Assembly (NCBI GenBank): GCA_025928545.1
Contig: JAICJH010000009.1
Span: forward strand, 1 to 64,000
Direction: 5' to 3'
Source: Bryobacteraceae bacterium
Lineage (GTDB): Bacteria; Acidobacteriota; Terriglobia; Bryobacterales; Bryobacteraceae
Length of the DNA stretch: 64,000 nt
Part shown: positions 1 through 7,679 of the stretch, piece after piece
Position numbering within the stretch: the stretch's first letter is position 1
Layout of the letters: every line of letters starts with the position of its first letter
The notes under the pieces: generated by a model
What the model saw: only the letters and a program-made list of their open reading frames with translations
Told to the model about the DNA's origin: nothing
Databases searched by the model: none
Position numbers and translations under genes: made by a program

Positions 1-2
1 CG

Positions 3-335
3 CAGCCTCCGAACCATGTTTATGAATTGCGCATGTATCACACGGTTCCAGGCCGGCTCGATGCCCTTCAGAAACGCTTCCGCGACCACACGGATTCCAT
101 CTTCAAAAAGCACGACATGAAGAGCATCGGTTACTGGGTCCCGCAGGATACGCCCGAATTGCTGGTCTACGTCCTCGAACACCCCAGCCGGGACGCGGCC
201 ACGAAGAACTGGGCTGCATTCATGGCTGATCCCGAATGGGTTAAAGTGAAGGCAGATTCCGAAGCCAGCGGGAAAATTGTCGATCACGTCGATAACTACT
301 TCATGAACCCGACCGATTATTCGAAACTGAAGTGA
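3..335 (+). CDS. NIPSNAP family protein (5' end outside window)
   Basis: The reading frame is open from the first bases of the window. It reads HVYELRMYHTVPG, then a stretch containing RFRDHT and KKHDMKSIGYW, and stops at 333-335. This is the ferredoxin-like NIPSNAP fold: a YELR strand near the start and a GYW strand in the middle. The in-frame ATG at 27 falls inside the first conserved strand, so the real start lies upstream and the gene is partial. NIPSNAP proteins are small dimeric alpha/beta barrel proteins of poorly defined function; acidobacterial versions often carry an export signal, which cannot be checked here. The next gene starts at TGATG, so the two are probably co-translated. 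Confidence 0.85.
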   Translation, partial: QPPNHVYELRMYHTVPGRLDALQKRFRDHTDSIFKKHDMKSIGYWVPQDTPELLVYVLEHPSRDAATKNWAAFMADPEWVKVKADSEASGKIVDHVDNYFMNPTDYSKLK

Positions 336-1240
336 TGACCAGACCTGTTCTGAGTTTTATGGCCGGGGCGGCATTGCTGGCCGCCGCCGGCACTCCAATG
401 GCGGCCCCTACGTTTGCCAAAATTGAGGCTGATTTCCGCGCTCATCGTCAGGAGAGTCTTACAAAGCCCGATGGCTGGCTCGCAGTTGCCGGACTTTTCT
501 GGCTGCATGACGGCGTACTCGTCATGGGGTCGGCCGCGCAATCGGATATTGTCCTTCCCGCCAGTGCTCCTCCAAAGGCGGGCATCCTGCGTGTTCAGGC
601 TGGCGCCGTGACATTCGAACAGGTCCCTGGCGTGAATGTCACCGTCAACGGGAAGCCTGCAACGAAGTCCGTGCTCCAGCCGGATACGGCTCCGCATCCG
701 GATGTCCTTCAGGTGGGAAGCCTGATGCTTACCATCATCAAACGCGGCGACAGGACCGGTGTTCGCCTGCGCGATCCCGACGCCGTCACCCGGAAGAACT
801 TCACCGGCTGCAAGTGGTTCCCTCCGTCGCAGGCATGGCGCATCGCCGCGAAATGGGTTGCCTATCCCGAGCCAAAGAAAATCAAGATCACAAATATTCT
901 CGGGATGACAGACGACGAGCCATCGCCCGGATATGCTGAGTTCACGATCAAAGGGAAGACGCTTCGTCTGGAACCCGTGGCGGACGACGACGGCTCGCTG
1001 GAATTCATGTTTAAAGACGCGACCAGCAGCGTTACAACCTACGCGCCGGGCCGTTTTCTCGATACCGAAAAGCCGAAAGACGGTGTCGTAGTGCTGGATT
1101 TCAATCAGGCGTACAATCCACCGTGCGCGTTCACGGCGTTTGCCACGTGTCCCCTGCCGCCCAAACAGAACACATTGCCGATTGCTGTAGAAGCGGGAGA
1201 GAAGAAATACGGCGAGCATCCGGGTGGCGGTGGACGCTAG
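335..1240 (+). CDS. DUF1684 domain-containing secreted protein
   Basis: A protein of about 301 residues with an N-terminal hydrophobic signal-like segment (residues 4-24, ending in small residues before APTFAK) and the DUF1684 body. The family's C-terminal hallmark is present: a [12 protein letters not shown] motif followed by TCPLPPKQN and a final EKKYG. Function is unknown for the family. The ATG at 335 overlaps the previous stop (TGATG), which favours it over the in-frame GTG at 332. Probably exported. The 3' end overlaps the next gene by 17 bp. Confidence 0.85.
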   Translation: MTRPVLSFMAGAALLAAAGTPMAAPTFAKIEADFRAHRQESLTKPDGWLAVAGLFWLHDGVLVMGSAAQSDIVLPASAPPKAGILRVQAGAVTFEQVPGVNVTVNGKPATKSVLQPDTAPHPDVLQVGSLMLTIIKRGDRTGVRLRDPDAVTRKNFTGCKWFPPSQAWRIAAKWVAYPEPKKIKITNILGMTDDEPSPGYAEFTIKGKTLRLEPVADDDGSLEFMFKDATSSVTTYAPGRFLDTEKPKDGVVVLDFNQAYNPPCAFTAFATCPLPPKQNTLPIAVEAGEKKYGEHPGGGGR

Positions 1241-1796
1241 CCGGCTGGTGCTCGCCTCGCGGTCCCCGCGTCGTGCCGAGTTGCTTTCTGCCGCGGCCAT
1301 CCCGTTTGTCGTGCGGGCCGCCGATATCGACGAGACGCCACTTACAGGCGAACTCCCGCGAGACTATGTTCTCAGAATGGCGGAGTGGAAGGCGCGCGCG
1401 GTTGCTGTGGCGGATTCCGAAATCGTTCTGGCTGCCGATACCACCGTCGTACTGGGAACGGAAATACTCGCCAAGCCAGCCGATCGTGCCGATGCGGTCC
1501 GCATGCTGACTGCACTTTCCGGAAAACGGCACGACGTTCTCACCGGCGTCTGTCTCATGCGCGGCGGAAAGACGCTGGCGCTTGACGCCGCATCCACCGC
1601 CGTTTGGTTCGATCCCATGACCCCGGAGGAAATCTGTGGCTATGTGGCTTCCGAAGAGCCCATGGATAAAGCCGGCGCTTACGCAATCCAGGGACTTGCC
1701 TCGCGCTGGGTCAGCCGCATCGACGGATCGTACACAAACGTGGTGGGCTTGCCCGTTGCCCTGGTGTATCGATTGTTATCTTCCGCATTGCGGTAG
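1224..1796 (+). CDS. maf: Maf family nucleoside triphosphate pyrophosphatase
   Basis: A 190-residue cytoplasmic enzyme that hydrolyses non-canonical or surplus nucleoside triphosphates to monophosphate and pyrophosphate (house-cleaning; historically septum formation inhibitor). Visible motifs are the nucleotide-binding [10 protein letters not shown] near residue 13, the catalytic LAADTTVV near residue 69, and [13 protein letters not shown] near residue 144. Length is normal for the family. The start is GTG at 1224 (a second GTG lies at 1230); no ATG is available, and the gene overlaps the DUF1684 gene by 17 bp, indicating translational coupling. Which Maf/YhdE/YceF substrate class it belongs to cannot be told from motifs alone. 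Confidence 0.93.
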   Translation: MAVDASRLVLASRSPRRAELLSAAAIPFVVRAADIDETPLTGELPRDYVLRMAEWKARAVAVADSEIVLAADTTVVLGTEILAKPADRADAVRMLTALSGKRHDVLTGVCLMRGGKTLALDAASTAVWFDPMTPEEICGYVASEEPMDKAGAYAIQGLASRWVSRIDGSYTNVVGLPVALVYRLLSSALR

Positions 1797-1848
1797 GCCA
1801 GACCGCGATGACAGCAATCACGACCGCGAGCCCTGTAAACTGAGCCTC

Positions 1849-3201
1849 ATGGAGGAACTGCGGATTGCGGCGGGCGATGCCGGCTTTGAAAACCGTGTGC
1901 AGCAGCTGGCACAACGCGTCCAGTCGCGCTTCCGCTACCACACCATCGAGTTGCCTGACGGCAGCGTGCTCCCTGGTTTACAGACCGTGGAGCACCTGCG
2001 CTGGCGTCTGAGTCTTTTCGGCCTCCCCGAAGATCTTCGCGGCAAGCGCGTTCTGGATATCGGTGCGTGGGATGGCTGGTTCACCTTCGAGTGCGAGCGC
2101 CGCGGGGCGGATGTTGTCGCAGTCGATTGCGTTGCCCTCAATACTTTCATTGAGGCGAAGGAACTCCTGGGCTCGCGTGTCGAGTACCTTACCCTGGATG
2201 TCGGCGAACTCTCGCCCGCAACGCTGGGCACCTTCGATATCGTGCTTTTCTTCGGCGTGCTCTATCATTTGCGGCATCCTCTTCTCGGCCTTGAGAAGGT
2301 GGTGGAACTCTGCACGGATCTCGCCCTGATCGAATCGTTCGTGATTGCTTCGGAACCGCGTACCATTCCGGCAGTGATGGAATTTTACGAGCGGACAGAG
2401 CTGGGAGGGCAGATCGATAACTGGTGCGGCCCTTCGCCTGAGGGCCTGCTCGCGATGTGCCGGTCAGCCGGTTTCGCTGCCGCTGAGCTCAAAGATGTGA
2501 CCAATGGGCGTGGGTCTGTGGTGTGCCGGCGGCGATGGCCGCAGTCTTCCGGCTCCGCACCACCTCCGCACCTCAACGCCGCCGTGAACAACCGCACGCA
2601 AATGGCTCGTTTTCACCCTCTGAAAGACGAGTATCTCTGCTGCTACTTCAAATCCGCCGAAACGGGACTGACGGCGGACACGTTATTCGTGGAGGTGGAT
2701 GGCTTCGGTACACAGACGCTGGTGGTGACCGGAAATTCGGCGGGCGCATGGCAGGCCGACTGCAATCGTCCTCCAGGTCTGGCGCCCGGGCGTCACATCG
2801 TTCGGCTGCGCACGGCAAATAGCCTACTCAGCAACGCCGTCGAATTCGAGATGACGGATGCGGCCGGTCGCTCCGTGACGGCGTCCTCGACTTCCCTGCC
2901 CACCAATCCGCCCGAACTTTGCAGTGTGGAGTTCCATCCGCCGGGCGACAGCAGGATTGCCATTGGCCGCGAAGGATCGATAGTTTGCTATTTCAGATCG
3001 AGCGCACAGATGCTGGGTTCGGTAGACGTTTTTCTTGAGGCCGGCGGCCAACAAATGCAGGCCCACGCCGTCAGTTCGCATGGCGACAGCGTATGGCAGG
3101 CCAACCTGCTTCTGGATCGCGCTATTGGGGAAAACGCCACCATACGTGTACGTTTGGGGAACGGTCTATGGAGCGAGACGCTGCCGCTGCGCACGAACTG
3201 A
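1849..3201 (+). CDS. SAM-dependent methyltransferase with duplicated C-terminal domain
   Basis: A protein of about 450 residues. Residues 1 to about 220 form a class I methyltransferase of the CmoB/DUF1698-like type: LRGKRVLDIGAWDGWFTFE is the SAM-binding motif I, followed by VDC (motif II) and DIVLFFGVLYHLRHP. From about residue 240 there are two related beta-rich segments of roughly 95 residues. Each has a CYF(K/R)S core, a LFVEVDG or VFLEAGG strand, a W-Q-A segment and a closing RLRTAN or RVRLGN strand. I infer a duplicated Ig-like or carbohydrate-binding-type module. ATG 1849 is chosen because the sequence before it overlaps maf and carries no homology. Substrate unknown; a small molecule or glycan is more likely than tRNA because of the appended domains. 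Confidence 0.8.
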   Translation: MEELRIAAGDAGFENRVQQLAQRVQSRFRYHTIELPDGSVLPGLQTVEHLRWRLSLFGLPEDLRGKRVLDIGAWDGWFTFECERRGADVVAVDCVALNTFIEAKELLGSRVEYLTLDVGELSPATLGTFDIVLFFGVLYHLRHPLLGLEKVVELCTDLALIESFVIASEPRTIPAVMEFYERTELGGQIDNWCGPSPEGLLAMCRSAGFAAAELKDVTNGRGSVVCRRRWPQSSGSAPPPHLNAAVNNRTQMARFHPLKDEYLCCYFKSAETGLTADTLFVEVDGFGTQTLVVTGNSAGAWQADCNRPPGLAPGRHIVRLRTANSLLSNAVEFEMTDAAGRSVTASSTSLPTNPPELCSVEFHPPGDSRIAIGREGSIVCYFRSSAQMLGSVDVFLEAGGQQMQAHAVSSHGDSVWQANLLLDRAIGENATIRVRLGNGLWSETLPLRTN

Positions 3202-3749
3202 TCATTCCCCTGCATCCGCACACAGAGCTCCGCGCCATGCGAATGGAGGATGCCGCGGACTTGTTTTCCGTAATCGACCGCAATCGCCAACGCCTTCACG
3301 AGTGGCTCCCGTGGGCTGGCCCGGATTACTCCATCGCCGCGGCTCGCGATTTCCTGGCAACACAGATCGCCGAAATGGCCGCCCGCCAAAGTCTGACCCT
3401 CACCATCCGCCACAAACGAGCCCTCTGCGGAGTCATCGCATTGCATCGCATCGACGAAACACAACAAAGCACCAGCATTGGCTACTGGATCGACGAAGCG
3501 CACGAAGGCAGGGGCATTGTCACCGCGGCCTGCCGGACGATCGTGAGCGAAGGGTTTCAGCGCTTTGGTCTTCACCGCATTGAGATTCGTTGCGCCACAT
3601 GGAATCACCGCAGCAGCGCGATTCCGCGGCGTCTGGGATTTATCGAAGAGGGAATTCTACGCGAGGCGCAGCGCCTGCATAATGCCTGGGTAGATCTGCG
3701 GGTATTCAGCATGCTCGCACAGGACTGGAAGCCGGGAGGCAACGAATGA
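3168..3749 (+). CDS. GNAT family N-acetyltransferase, RimL-like
   Basis: A 193-residue acetyl-CoA-dependent transferase of the RimJ/RimL type. Visible are the N-terminal RAMRMEDAADLF strand-helix, SIGYWIDEAHEGRGIVTAA (the acetyl-CoA pyrophosphate loop, motif A) and the C-terminal NHRSSAIPRRLGFIEEG of the family. ATG 3168 is chosen for its ribosome binding site GGGGA at 3156-3160; it overlaps the methyltransferase gene by 34 bp. Substrate could be a ribosomal protein N-terminus, another protein or a small amine; the sequence does not decide. Confidence 0.88.
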   Translation: MERDAAAAHELIIPLHPHTELRAMRMEDAADLFSVIDRNRQRLHEWLPWAGPDYSIAAARDFLATQIAEMAARQSLTLTIRHKRALCGVIALHRIDETQQSTSIGYWIDEAHEGRGIVTAACRTIVSEGFQRFGLHRIEIRCATWNHRSSAIPRRLGFIEEGILREAQRLHNAWVDLRVFSMLAQDWKPGGNE

Positions 3750-4531
3750 AACGTATATTCCCATGTATGATCTTGTGCGGGCTGGCTTTCGGCCAAAGCC
3801 GGCCGGATAAGCTGTCCTTCGAGGTTGCGTCGGTCAGGCCGGGACCGCCCGGCAACCTGATGGAGCTTGCGCAATCGGGAAAGATGTTCCTCAACATCGA
3901 TGACACCAGGGTCTCGATGGGGAGCATCTCATTGCCGGCAATTATCCAGCGCGCCTATGAAGTGCCGCAGGATCAGATCAGCGGGCCGGACTGGCTGATG
4001 GAGCAGCGCTTCGACGTCCAGGCAAAGCTTCCGGCTGGAGCGCGAAAGGAGCAGGTACCGGAGATGTTGCGGACTTTGCTGGCCGAACGATTCAGGCTGG
4101 CAGTCCACCACGATCCGAGGACACTGCCCGTGTACACACTAACCATTGCGAAGGACGGCCCGAAGTTTCACGAATCCACAGAAGAGGATCGCGCCAAATG
4201 GGGCTGCAACGGCGGCTTTCACAAGCTCTGCCGCCACGTGGGTATGCAGGATCTCGCCATAATGCTGACCCGATTCAGCCGTATGCCAGGAGTTCCAGGC
4301 GCAGTCGACAGGCCGGTGGTGGATATGACGGGCCTTACCGGGGTTTACGATTTCGACTTCGATAATGGCCGCGTGGGAGGCGGCCGTGGCGTTTCGGCGG
4401 AGCCCGGCGACGACGAGATCATTTCCGCCTTTGACGGCGTGAAACGTCTGGGACTGAAGCTTGAACCGGGCAAACACACCTACGACTACATCGTCATAGA
4501 CCACGTGGAAAAAGTGCCGACTGAGAACTGA
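3746..4531 (+). CDS. TIGR03435 family secreted protein
   Basis: A 261-residue protein of a family strongly expanded in Solibacter-type acidobacteria. It has a short signal peptide (MKRIFPCMILCGLAFG) and the conserved FEVASVRP motif directly after it, then ISLPAIIQRAYEVPQDQISGPDWL, AERFRLAVHHDPRTLPVYTLTIAKDGPK, and the terminal VDMTGLTGVYDFDF and VIDHVEKVPTEN. Function is unknown; other family members often lie near M56 peptidases and sigma factors. The start ATG 3746 overlaps the previous stop (ATGA) and has GGGAGG at 3734-3739 as binding site, so it belongs to the same transcription unit as the acetyltransferase. Confidence 0.93.
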   Translation: MKRIFPCMILCGLAFGQSRPDKLSFEVASVRPGPPGNLMELAQSGKMFLNIDDTRVSMGSISLPAIIQRAYEVPQDQISGPDWLMEQRFDVQAKLPAGARKEQVPEMLRTLLAERFRLAVHHDPRTLPVYTLTIAKDGPKFHESTEEDRAKWGCNGGFHKLCRHVGMQDLAIMLTRFSRMPGVPGAVDRPVVDMTGLTGVYDFDFDNGRVGGGRGVSAEPGDDEIISAFDGVKRLGLKLEPGKHTYDYIVIDHVEKVPTEN

Positions 4532-4549
4532 AACCGCCCACCGGCGGCG

Positions 4550-5176
4550 CTACCCGAGAACCTCATCCAGCCGACGGCGCAGTTCCGCAACTTCCTCCCG
4601 AAGCTTCGTCACTTCAGCCTCCAGCGCGCCGATCCGGTCGGCGCTGCCTGCCTCGCGAATCGAAGCTGTGGCGGTGATATCCACCGGTCCTCCCAGGGTT
4701 TGTGCCCACCTTGGTTCCTTCATTCCCGGCGAGGCGTTCAGTTTCTGCGTAAGGGCTCCGTCTTCACGCGCGGCCAGTTTCTGGAGCACCATTTCCACTT
4801 CGTCGAGATCTCCGAACTCGTAGACCCGCTCCGTCCGCCCTTTGATTTCACCCAGGGTCTGCGGTCCGCGCAGCAACAGCACGCAGAGTATCGCGGATTC
4901 GCGCCGTCCCAGATTCAGCTTTTCGGTGTAGCGCTGCGCGTACTTCGAGACGCGCCCGTTGCCGATGATCTCGGCGGCCATCCCTTTCGCCTTCAGACTG
5001 TCCAGCGCGAGGTGAACGTCGCCCTCCCCGTACTCCACAACCGGAAAACGGTTTGACTTCTGGTTGCAGGCAGCTATCAGGCTGTTCAGGGTGAGCGGAT
5101 AATATTCCGGGGTAGTCGCCTCTTTTTCCAGCAGGGCTCCCAGAACACGCACTTCTTCGGGCGTCAGGACGTTCAT
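4550..5176 (-). CDS. YceH family protein (DUF480)
   Basis: A 208-residue protein with two winged-helix-like repeats. The family signature LTPEEVRVLGALLEKEATTPEYYPLTLNSL opens the protein, followed by a NPVV-like region (NRFPVVEYGEGDV) and LRGPQTLGEIKGRTERVYEFGDLDEVE. The last 30 residues form a short coiled coil (EAEVTKLREEVAELRRRLDEVL). Function is unknown; a DNA-binding role is likely from the fold. Start at 5176 is chosen because it begins right at the conserved block; an in-frame ATG at 5185 and a TTG at 5215 are alternatives. It is convergent with the TIGR03435 gene and divergent from the GGDEF-EAL gene. Confidence 0.88.
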   Translation of the reverse strand: MNVLTPEEVRVLGALLEKEATTPEYYPLTLNSLIAACNQKSNRFPVVEYGEGDVHLALDSLKAKGMAAEIIGNGRVSKYAQRYTEKLNLGRRESAILCVLLLRGPQTLGEIKGRTERVYEFGDLDEVEMVLQKLAAREDGALTQKLNASPGMKEPRWAQTLGGPVDITATASIREAGSADRIGALEAEVTKLREEVAELRRRLDEVLG

Positions 5177-5254
5177 CGTCCCCATAGTAGCGTTCGGCCT
5201 GTTATCCAAATACAATCTGGTGCCCTGTTTTGTGTTTAACTAGCATAAAGGGTT

Positions 5255-6493
5255 ATGTTGACGGTCGCACTGGCTACGGGTCTGTTCCTTGCGCTTATCG
5301 CACTGGCTCGCCTGATCTCCGTCTTCCGTGCTTTCAGGAAAGCGGAGCGTCTGACCGACACCCTCACTGGCCTGCCGAACCGCCCGGGTTTCGAAGCGAT
5401 CCTCGCCGAGCACCTCCAAAGCAGGCAACCGCTGAGTATTATCTGGATGAACCTCGATGGGTTCCGCAAGCTCAACGAACTGCGTGGCTATACGAACGGC
5501 GACGTCCTGCTGATGCAGACCGGGCCGCGCATCCGGCGCTGCCTGCGCACAGGCGATACCGTGGCACGATTCGGCGGCGATGACTTCCTCATCCTGCTGC
5601 GCGGCCATAACGCCACGGCCGCAATCGTGGCGCGTCTTCTCGCTTCGGTAGAGGCAACGGCGGGAGTGAGCTTATACCCCAACGACGCAGAGAACCCGCT
5701 GGGCTTGTTGCTGCTGGCCGAGACGGCGCTGCGCCGCGCGAAGAACGGAGCGCGCGGCCGAGCGTTGTTTTACGAACCGTCAATGGCCGCGAGCGGCTTC
5801 CGGGGCGCCGAAATTGCCAGCCTGATCCAGTCGGCGCTGAAGGACAATCACTTCCGTCTTGTTTATCAGCCGATCGTCGACGCCGATGGCGAGATTGTCA
5901 GGATGGAAGCGCTGGTCCGGATCGACGACCCTGTTTTGGGCCGCGTAGCGCCATCCGACTTCATTGGCGTGGCTGAACAGACCGGGCTCATTCATGAAGT
6001 GGGAGCCTGGGTTCTGCGCCGCGCATGCAACCAGGCCCGCGATTGGCGGGTGACGGGCCTCGACACACAGGTCACGATTAATCTGTCGCCCCTGCAGCTG
6101 GAATCGATTGGATTGGCTGACGCGATACTCGATCAGATTTCGAAATGCGAGCTCGAAAGATCCGCCATCACGATTCACCTCACGGGCGACGTCAAGTCCC
6201 GGCTTCCCGTGGATCGCCTGCGTGCAGCCGGCATTACTGTTTCGTCGCAGACTCCGGACTTCGATGAAATCAGAGTCGGCGCTCCCTTCGTGCTCCCCGC
6301 GGACCGTCCGGATATCGCTGCTATTGCACGCGGGATTGAAAAGCCGGAGCAACTCGATAAGGCGCGTGCCGCCGGATGCCGTCTGTTCCAGGGCTTTCAG
6401 ATTGCGCCGCCACTGGAACCAGCCGACGCGACGGAGATCCTGCGAAGCGGTATCTTCTCCGGCCCTCTTGAAAACACTCTGGACCGGTCCTGA
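5255..6493 (+). CDS. Degenerate GGDEF-EAL protein, probable c-di-GMP receptor
   Basis: A 412-residue protein with one N-terminal membrane segment (residues 2-24), a GGDEF domain (about 33-170) and an EAL domain (about 188-400). In the GGDEF domain the first metal-binding Asp is replaced (MNLDGF, N66) and the signature is GGDDF (107-111). The inhibitory I-site RxxD is intact (RTGD, 98-101), at the canonical spacing of five residues before the signature. In the EAL domain the EAL motif itself is kept (218-220) and NLSPLQL is present, but the downstream DDFGTGYS segment, the KID lysine and the EGVE glutamate are missing and the region is shortened. I infer loss of both activities and a role as a c-di-GMP sensor. 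ATG 5255 follows AAAGGGTT. Confidence 0.88.
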   Translation: MLTVALATGLFLALIALARLISVFRAFRKAERLTDTLTGLPNRPGFEAILAEHLQSRQPLSIIWMNLDGFRKLNELRGYTNGDVLLMQTGPRIRRCLRTGDTVARFGGDDFLILLRGHNATAAIVARLLASVEATAGVSLYPNDAENPLGLLLLAETALRRAKNGARGRALFYEPSMAASGFRGAEIASLIQSALKDNHFRLVYQPIVDADGEIVRMEALVRIDDPVLGRVAPSDFIGVAEQTGLIHEVGAWVLRRACNQARDWRVTGLDTQVTINLSPLQLESIGLADAILDQISKCELERSAITIHLTGDVKSRLPVDRLRAAGITVSSQTPDFDEIRVGAPFVLPADRPDIAAIARGIEKPEQLDKARAAGCRLFQGFQIAPPLEPADATEILRSGIFSGPLENTLDRS

Positions 6494-6578
6494 CGCTTGG
6501 ACGCACTACAGGAGCCAGTCCAACATTAGGCCGATACTGAGCTGGGCGCGAGCAAGCGGTTTCCACAATCCGCCCACA

Positions 6579-6586
6579 CAGCACTA
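6579..6586. repeat. Target-site duplication, left copy
   Basis: The 8-bp sequence CAGCACTA lies directly outside the left inverted repeat and is repeated exactly at 9815-9822 outside the right one. Eight to nine bp is the usual duplication length of IS1-family elements. Confidence 0.88.
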
Positions 6587-6605
6587 GGTAATGGGTCAGT
6601 TTGAA
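6587..6605 (+). repeat. Left terminal inverted repeat of IS1-family element
   Basis: 19 bp matching 18 of 19 bases of the right end in inverted orientation; only position 5 differs (A against G). The TGA stop codon of the adjacent minus-strand gene lies inside it at positions 10-12 of the repeat. Confidence 0.88.
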
Positions 6606-6934
6606 GTATCTATTAGTCCGACTGCGCGTCTTGGGTTATGAAAATAAGGATGAGTCAAAATTGCGACGATCTGATTCCATGGTATGCAAATCTGGATACC
6701 CCGCGGAGTAATTTGGTGCTCGGCTTCGGTTTCGGGATCAATGGATACCCACAGACCGAAACCTTCGCTGGCGGAACTGACAACAACCGCCAAAGATGTC
6801 ACCTCTTCGTCTTTGGTATTTCCTAGTTCAAAGCCCGGCATCTTCATCGCTAGCCGCAATGCTTCGTACCATGGGCGATGGACTAATAGGACAACTTGAC
6901 TTCCAGTTCGGAGTTCGACTGGGGTATCTTTCAT
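6596..6934 (-). CDS. Hypothetical passenger protein, 112 aa
   Basis: I do not recognise this 112-residue protein. It starts MKDTPVELRTGSQVVLL, has a central Val/Ser-rich strand (EEVTSLAVVVSSASEGF) and an ICIPWNQIVAILTHP segment near the C-terminus, predicted soluble and alpha/beta. It reads outward to the left end of the IS1 element and its stop codon lies inside the left inverted repeat. It is divergent from the 82-aa gene, with only 14 bp between the two start codons, so they must share or interleave promoter elements and neither has room for a normal leader. Codon use looks bacterial and coding, but it could be expendable cargo. Confidence 0.55.
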   Translation of the reverse strand: MKDTPVELRTGSQVVLLVHRPWYEALRLAMKMPGFELGNTKDEEVTSLAVVVSSASEGFGLWVSIDPETEAEHQITPRGIQICIPWNQIVAILTHPYFHNPRRAVGLIDTSN

Positions 6935-6948
6935 GCGATAATCCTATC

Positions 6949-7197
6949 ATGCCAAAGCGCTCAAGCAAAGACCACGACTTCACCAGATCGGCTCTGCGTG
7001 CAGTTGAGCAGACCATCGGCGAACAGTGGGATGGATCGCCGCTTGCGGACCCTCACGCTGGCAAGAATCCGGCTGCGGTCGCTCTGGGGAAGCTCGGCGG
7101 CGCGAAAGGTGGCGCGGCGCGGGCGGCGGCACTCAGTCCCCGGAAGCGTTCGGCTATCGCGAAAAAAGCGGCCCTCGCCCGGTGGAGGCAGACCTAA
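6949..7197 (+). CDS. Small basic passenger protein with GGxKGGxAR motif
   Basis: An 82-residue, lysine/arginine/alanine-rich protein. Its second half carries the pattern AAVALGKLGGAKGGAARA, LSPRKRSAIAKKAALARW, which I know from many small uncharacterised bacterial proteins of about 80 residues. The high positive charge suggests nucleic-acid binding, but no function is established. ATG 6949 lies 14 bp from the start of the divergent 112-aa gene; there is no clear ribosome binding site. The stop overlaps the stop of the convergent 157-aa gene by 4 bp (7194-7197). It is a passenger of the IS1 element. Confidence 0.7.
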   Translation: MPKRSSKDHDFTRSALRAVEQTIGEQWDGSPLADPHAGKNPAAVALGKLGGAKGGAARAAALSPRKRSAIAKKAALARWRQT

Positions 7198-7667
7198 GCT
7201 GCTTCGTCTTCTTCGTCCGGCGCGTTAATTCTCCACTGGACTTCGTCCGTCAGATCCATATCGGCGGGAATCGGCTCCTCTTTGGGGTTGATGCGGTTCC
7301 AGTGCTGAACGTCGAATGTTAGCTGGACTCCGTCGCTAACCATCTGCTCGCGTCTCTTATTCACTGATTTGACCATTGGTTTGCGTGGGGCCTCGTCAAT
7401 ATCTATCCAGAGAGTCAATTGTTGGTCATTTGTATAGGGATGGTGGACACGGTAAGGTTTCTTGGTGCTCTTGTCGTATCTAATCTCTTCTCGCGCAGCA
7501 GCGGAAAGTTTTTGGGCGAGGAGATCCAGTGGGCTGGACGGCCTGGGGAGCGGCCATCCTTTGCTTTCGCAGAAGGAAGCAACCTTGTGCATATCCAGTT
7601 CCCTTTCTCCCGTTTCTTCTTTGTAGAGGCGCATCATGCGCTGTAATCGTTGATTTTCCGTGGACAC
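7194..7667 (-). CDS. Hypothetical protein, partner of HTH-ImmA gene
   Basis: A 157-residue soluble protein of no assigned function. It begins with STENQRLQRMMRLYKEETG, continues with KVASFCESKGWPLPRPSSPLDLLAQ and REEIRYDKSTKKPYRVHHPY, then TLWIDIDEAPRKPMVKSVNKRREQMVSDGVQLTFDVQHWN, and ends in an acidic tail. I recall similar proteins next to HTH-ImmA genes but cannot name the family. The start is GTG 7667, supported by AAAAGGAG 7 bases upstream. It lies 12 bp downstream of the HTH-ImmA stop, so the two form an operon. The pairing suggests a partner or target of the ImmA-like protease, for instance in a toxin-antitoxin-like or regulatory module (inference). Confidence 0.75.
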   Translation of the reverse strand: MSTENQRLQRMMRLYKEETGERELDMHKVASFCESKGWPLPRPSSPLDLLAQKLSAAAREEIRYDKSTKKPYRVHHPYTNDQQLTLWIDIDEAPRKPMVKSVNKRREQMVSDGVQLTFDVQHWNRINPKEEPIPADMDLTDEVQWRINAPDEEDEAA

Positions 7668-7679
7668 TTGTTTCTCCTT

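Noticed and set aside
317..1300. 327-codon open frame opposite the DUF1684 gene
   Set aside because: Shadow of the DUF1684 coding frame, whose family motifs are clear; the translation is Arg/Cys/His-rich.
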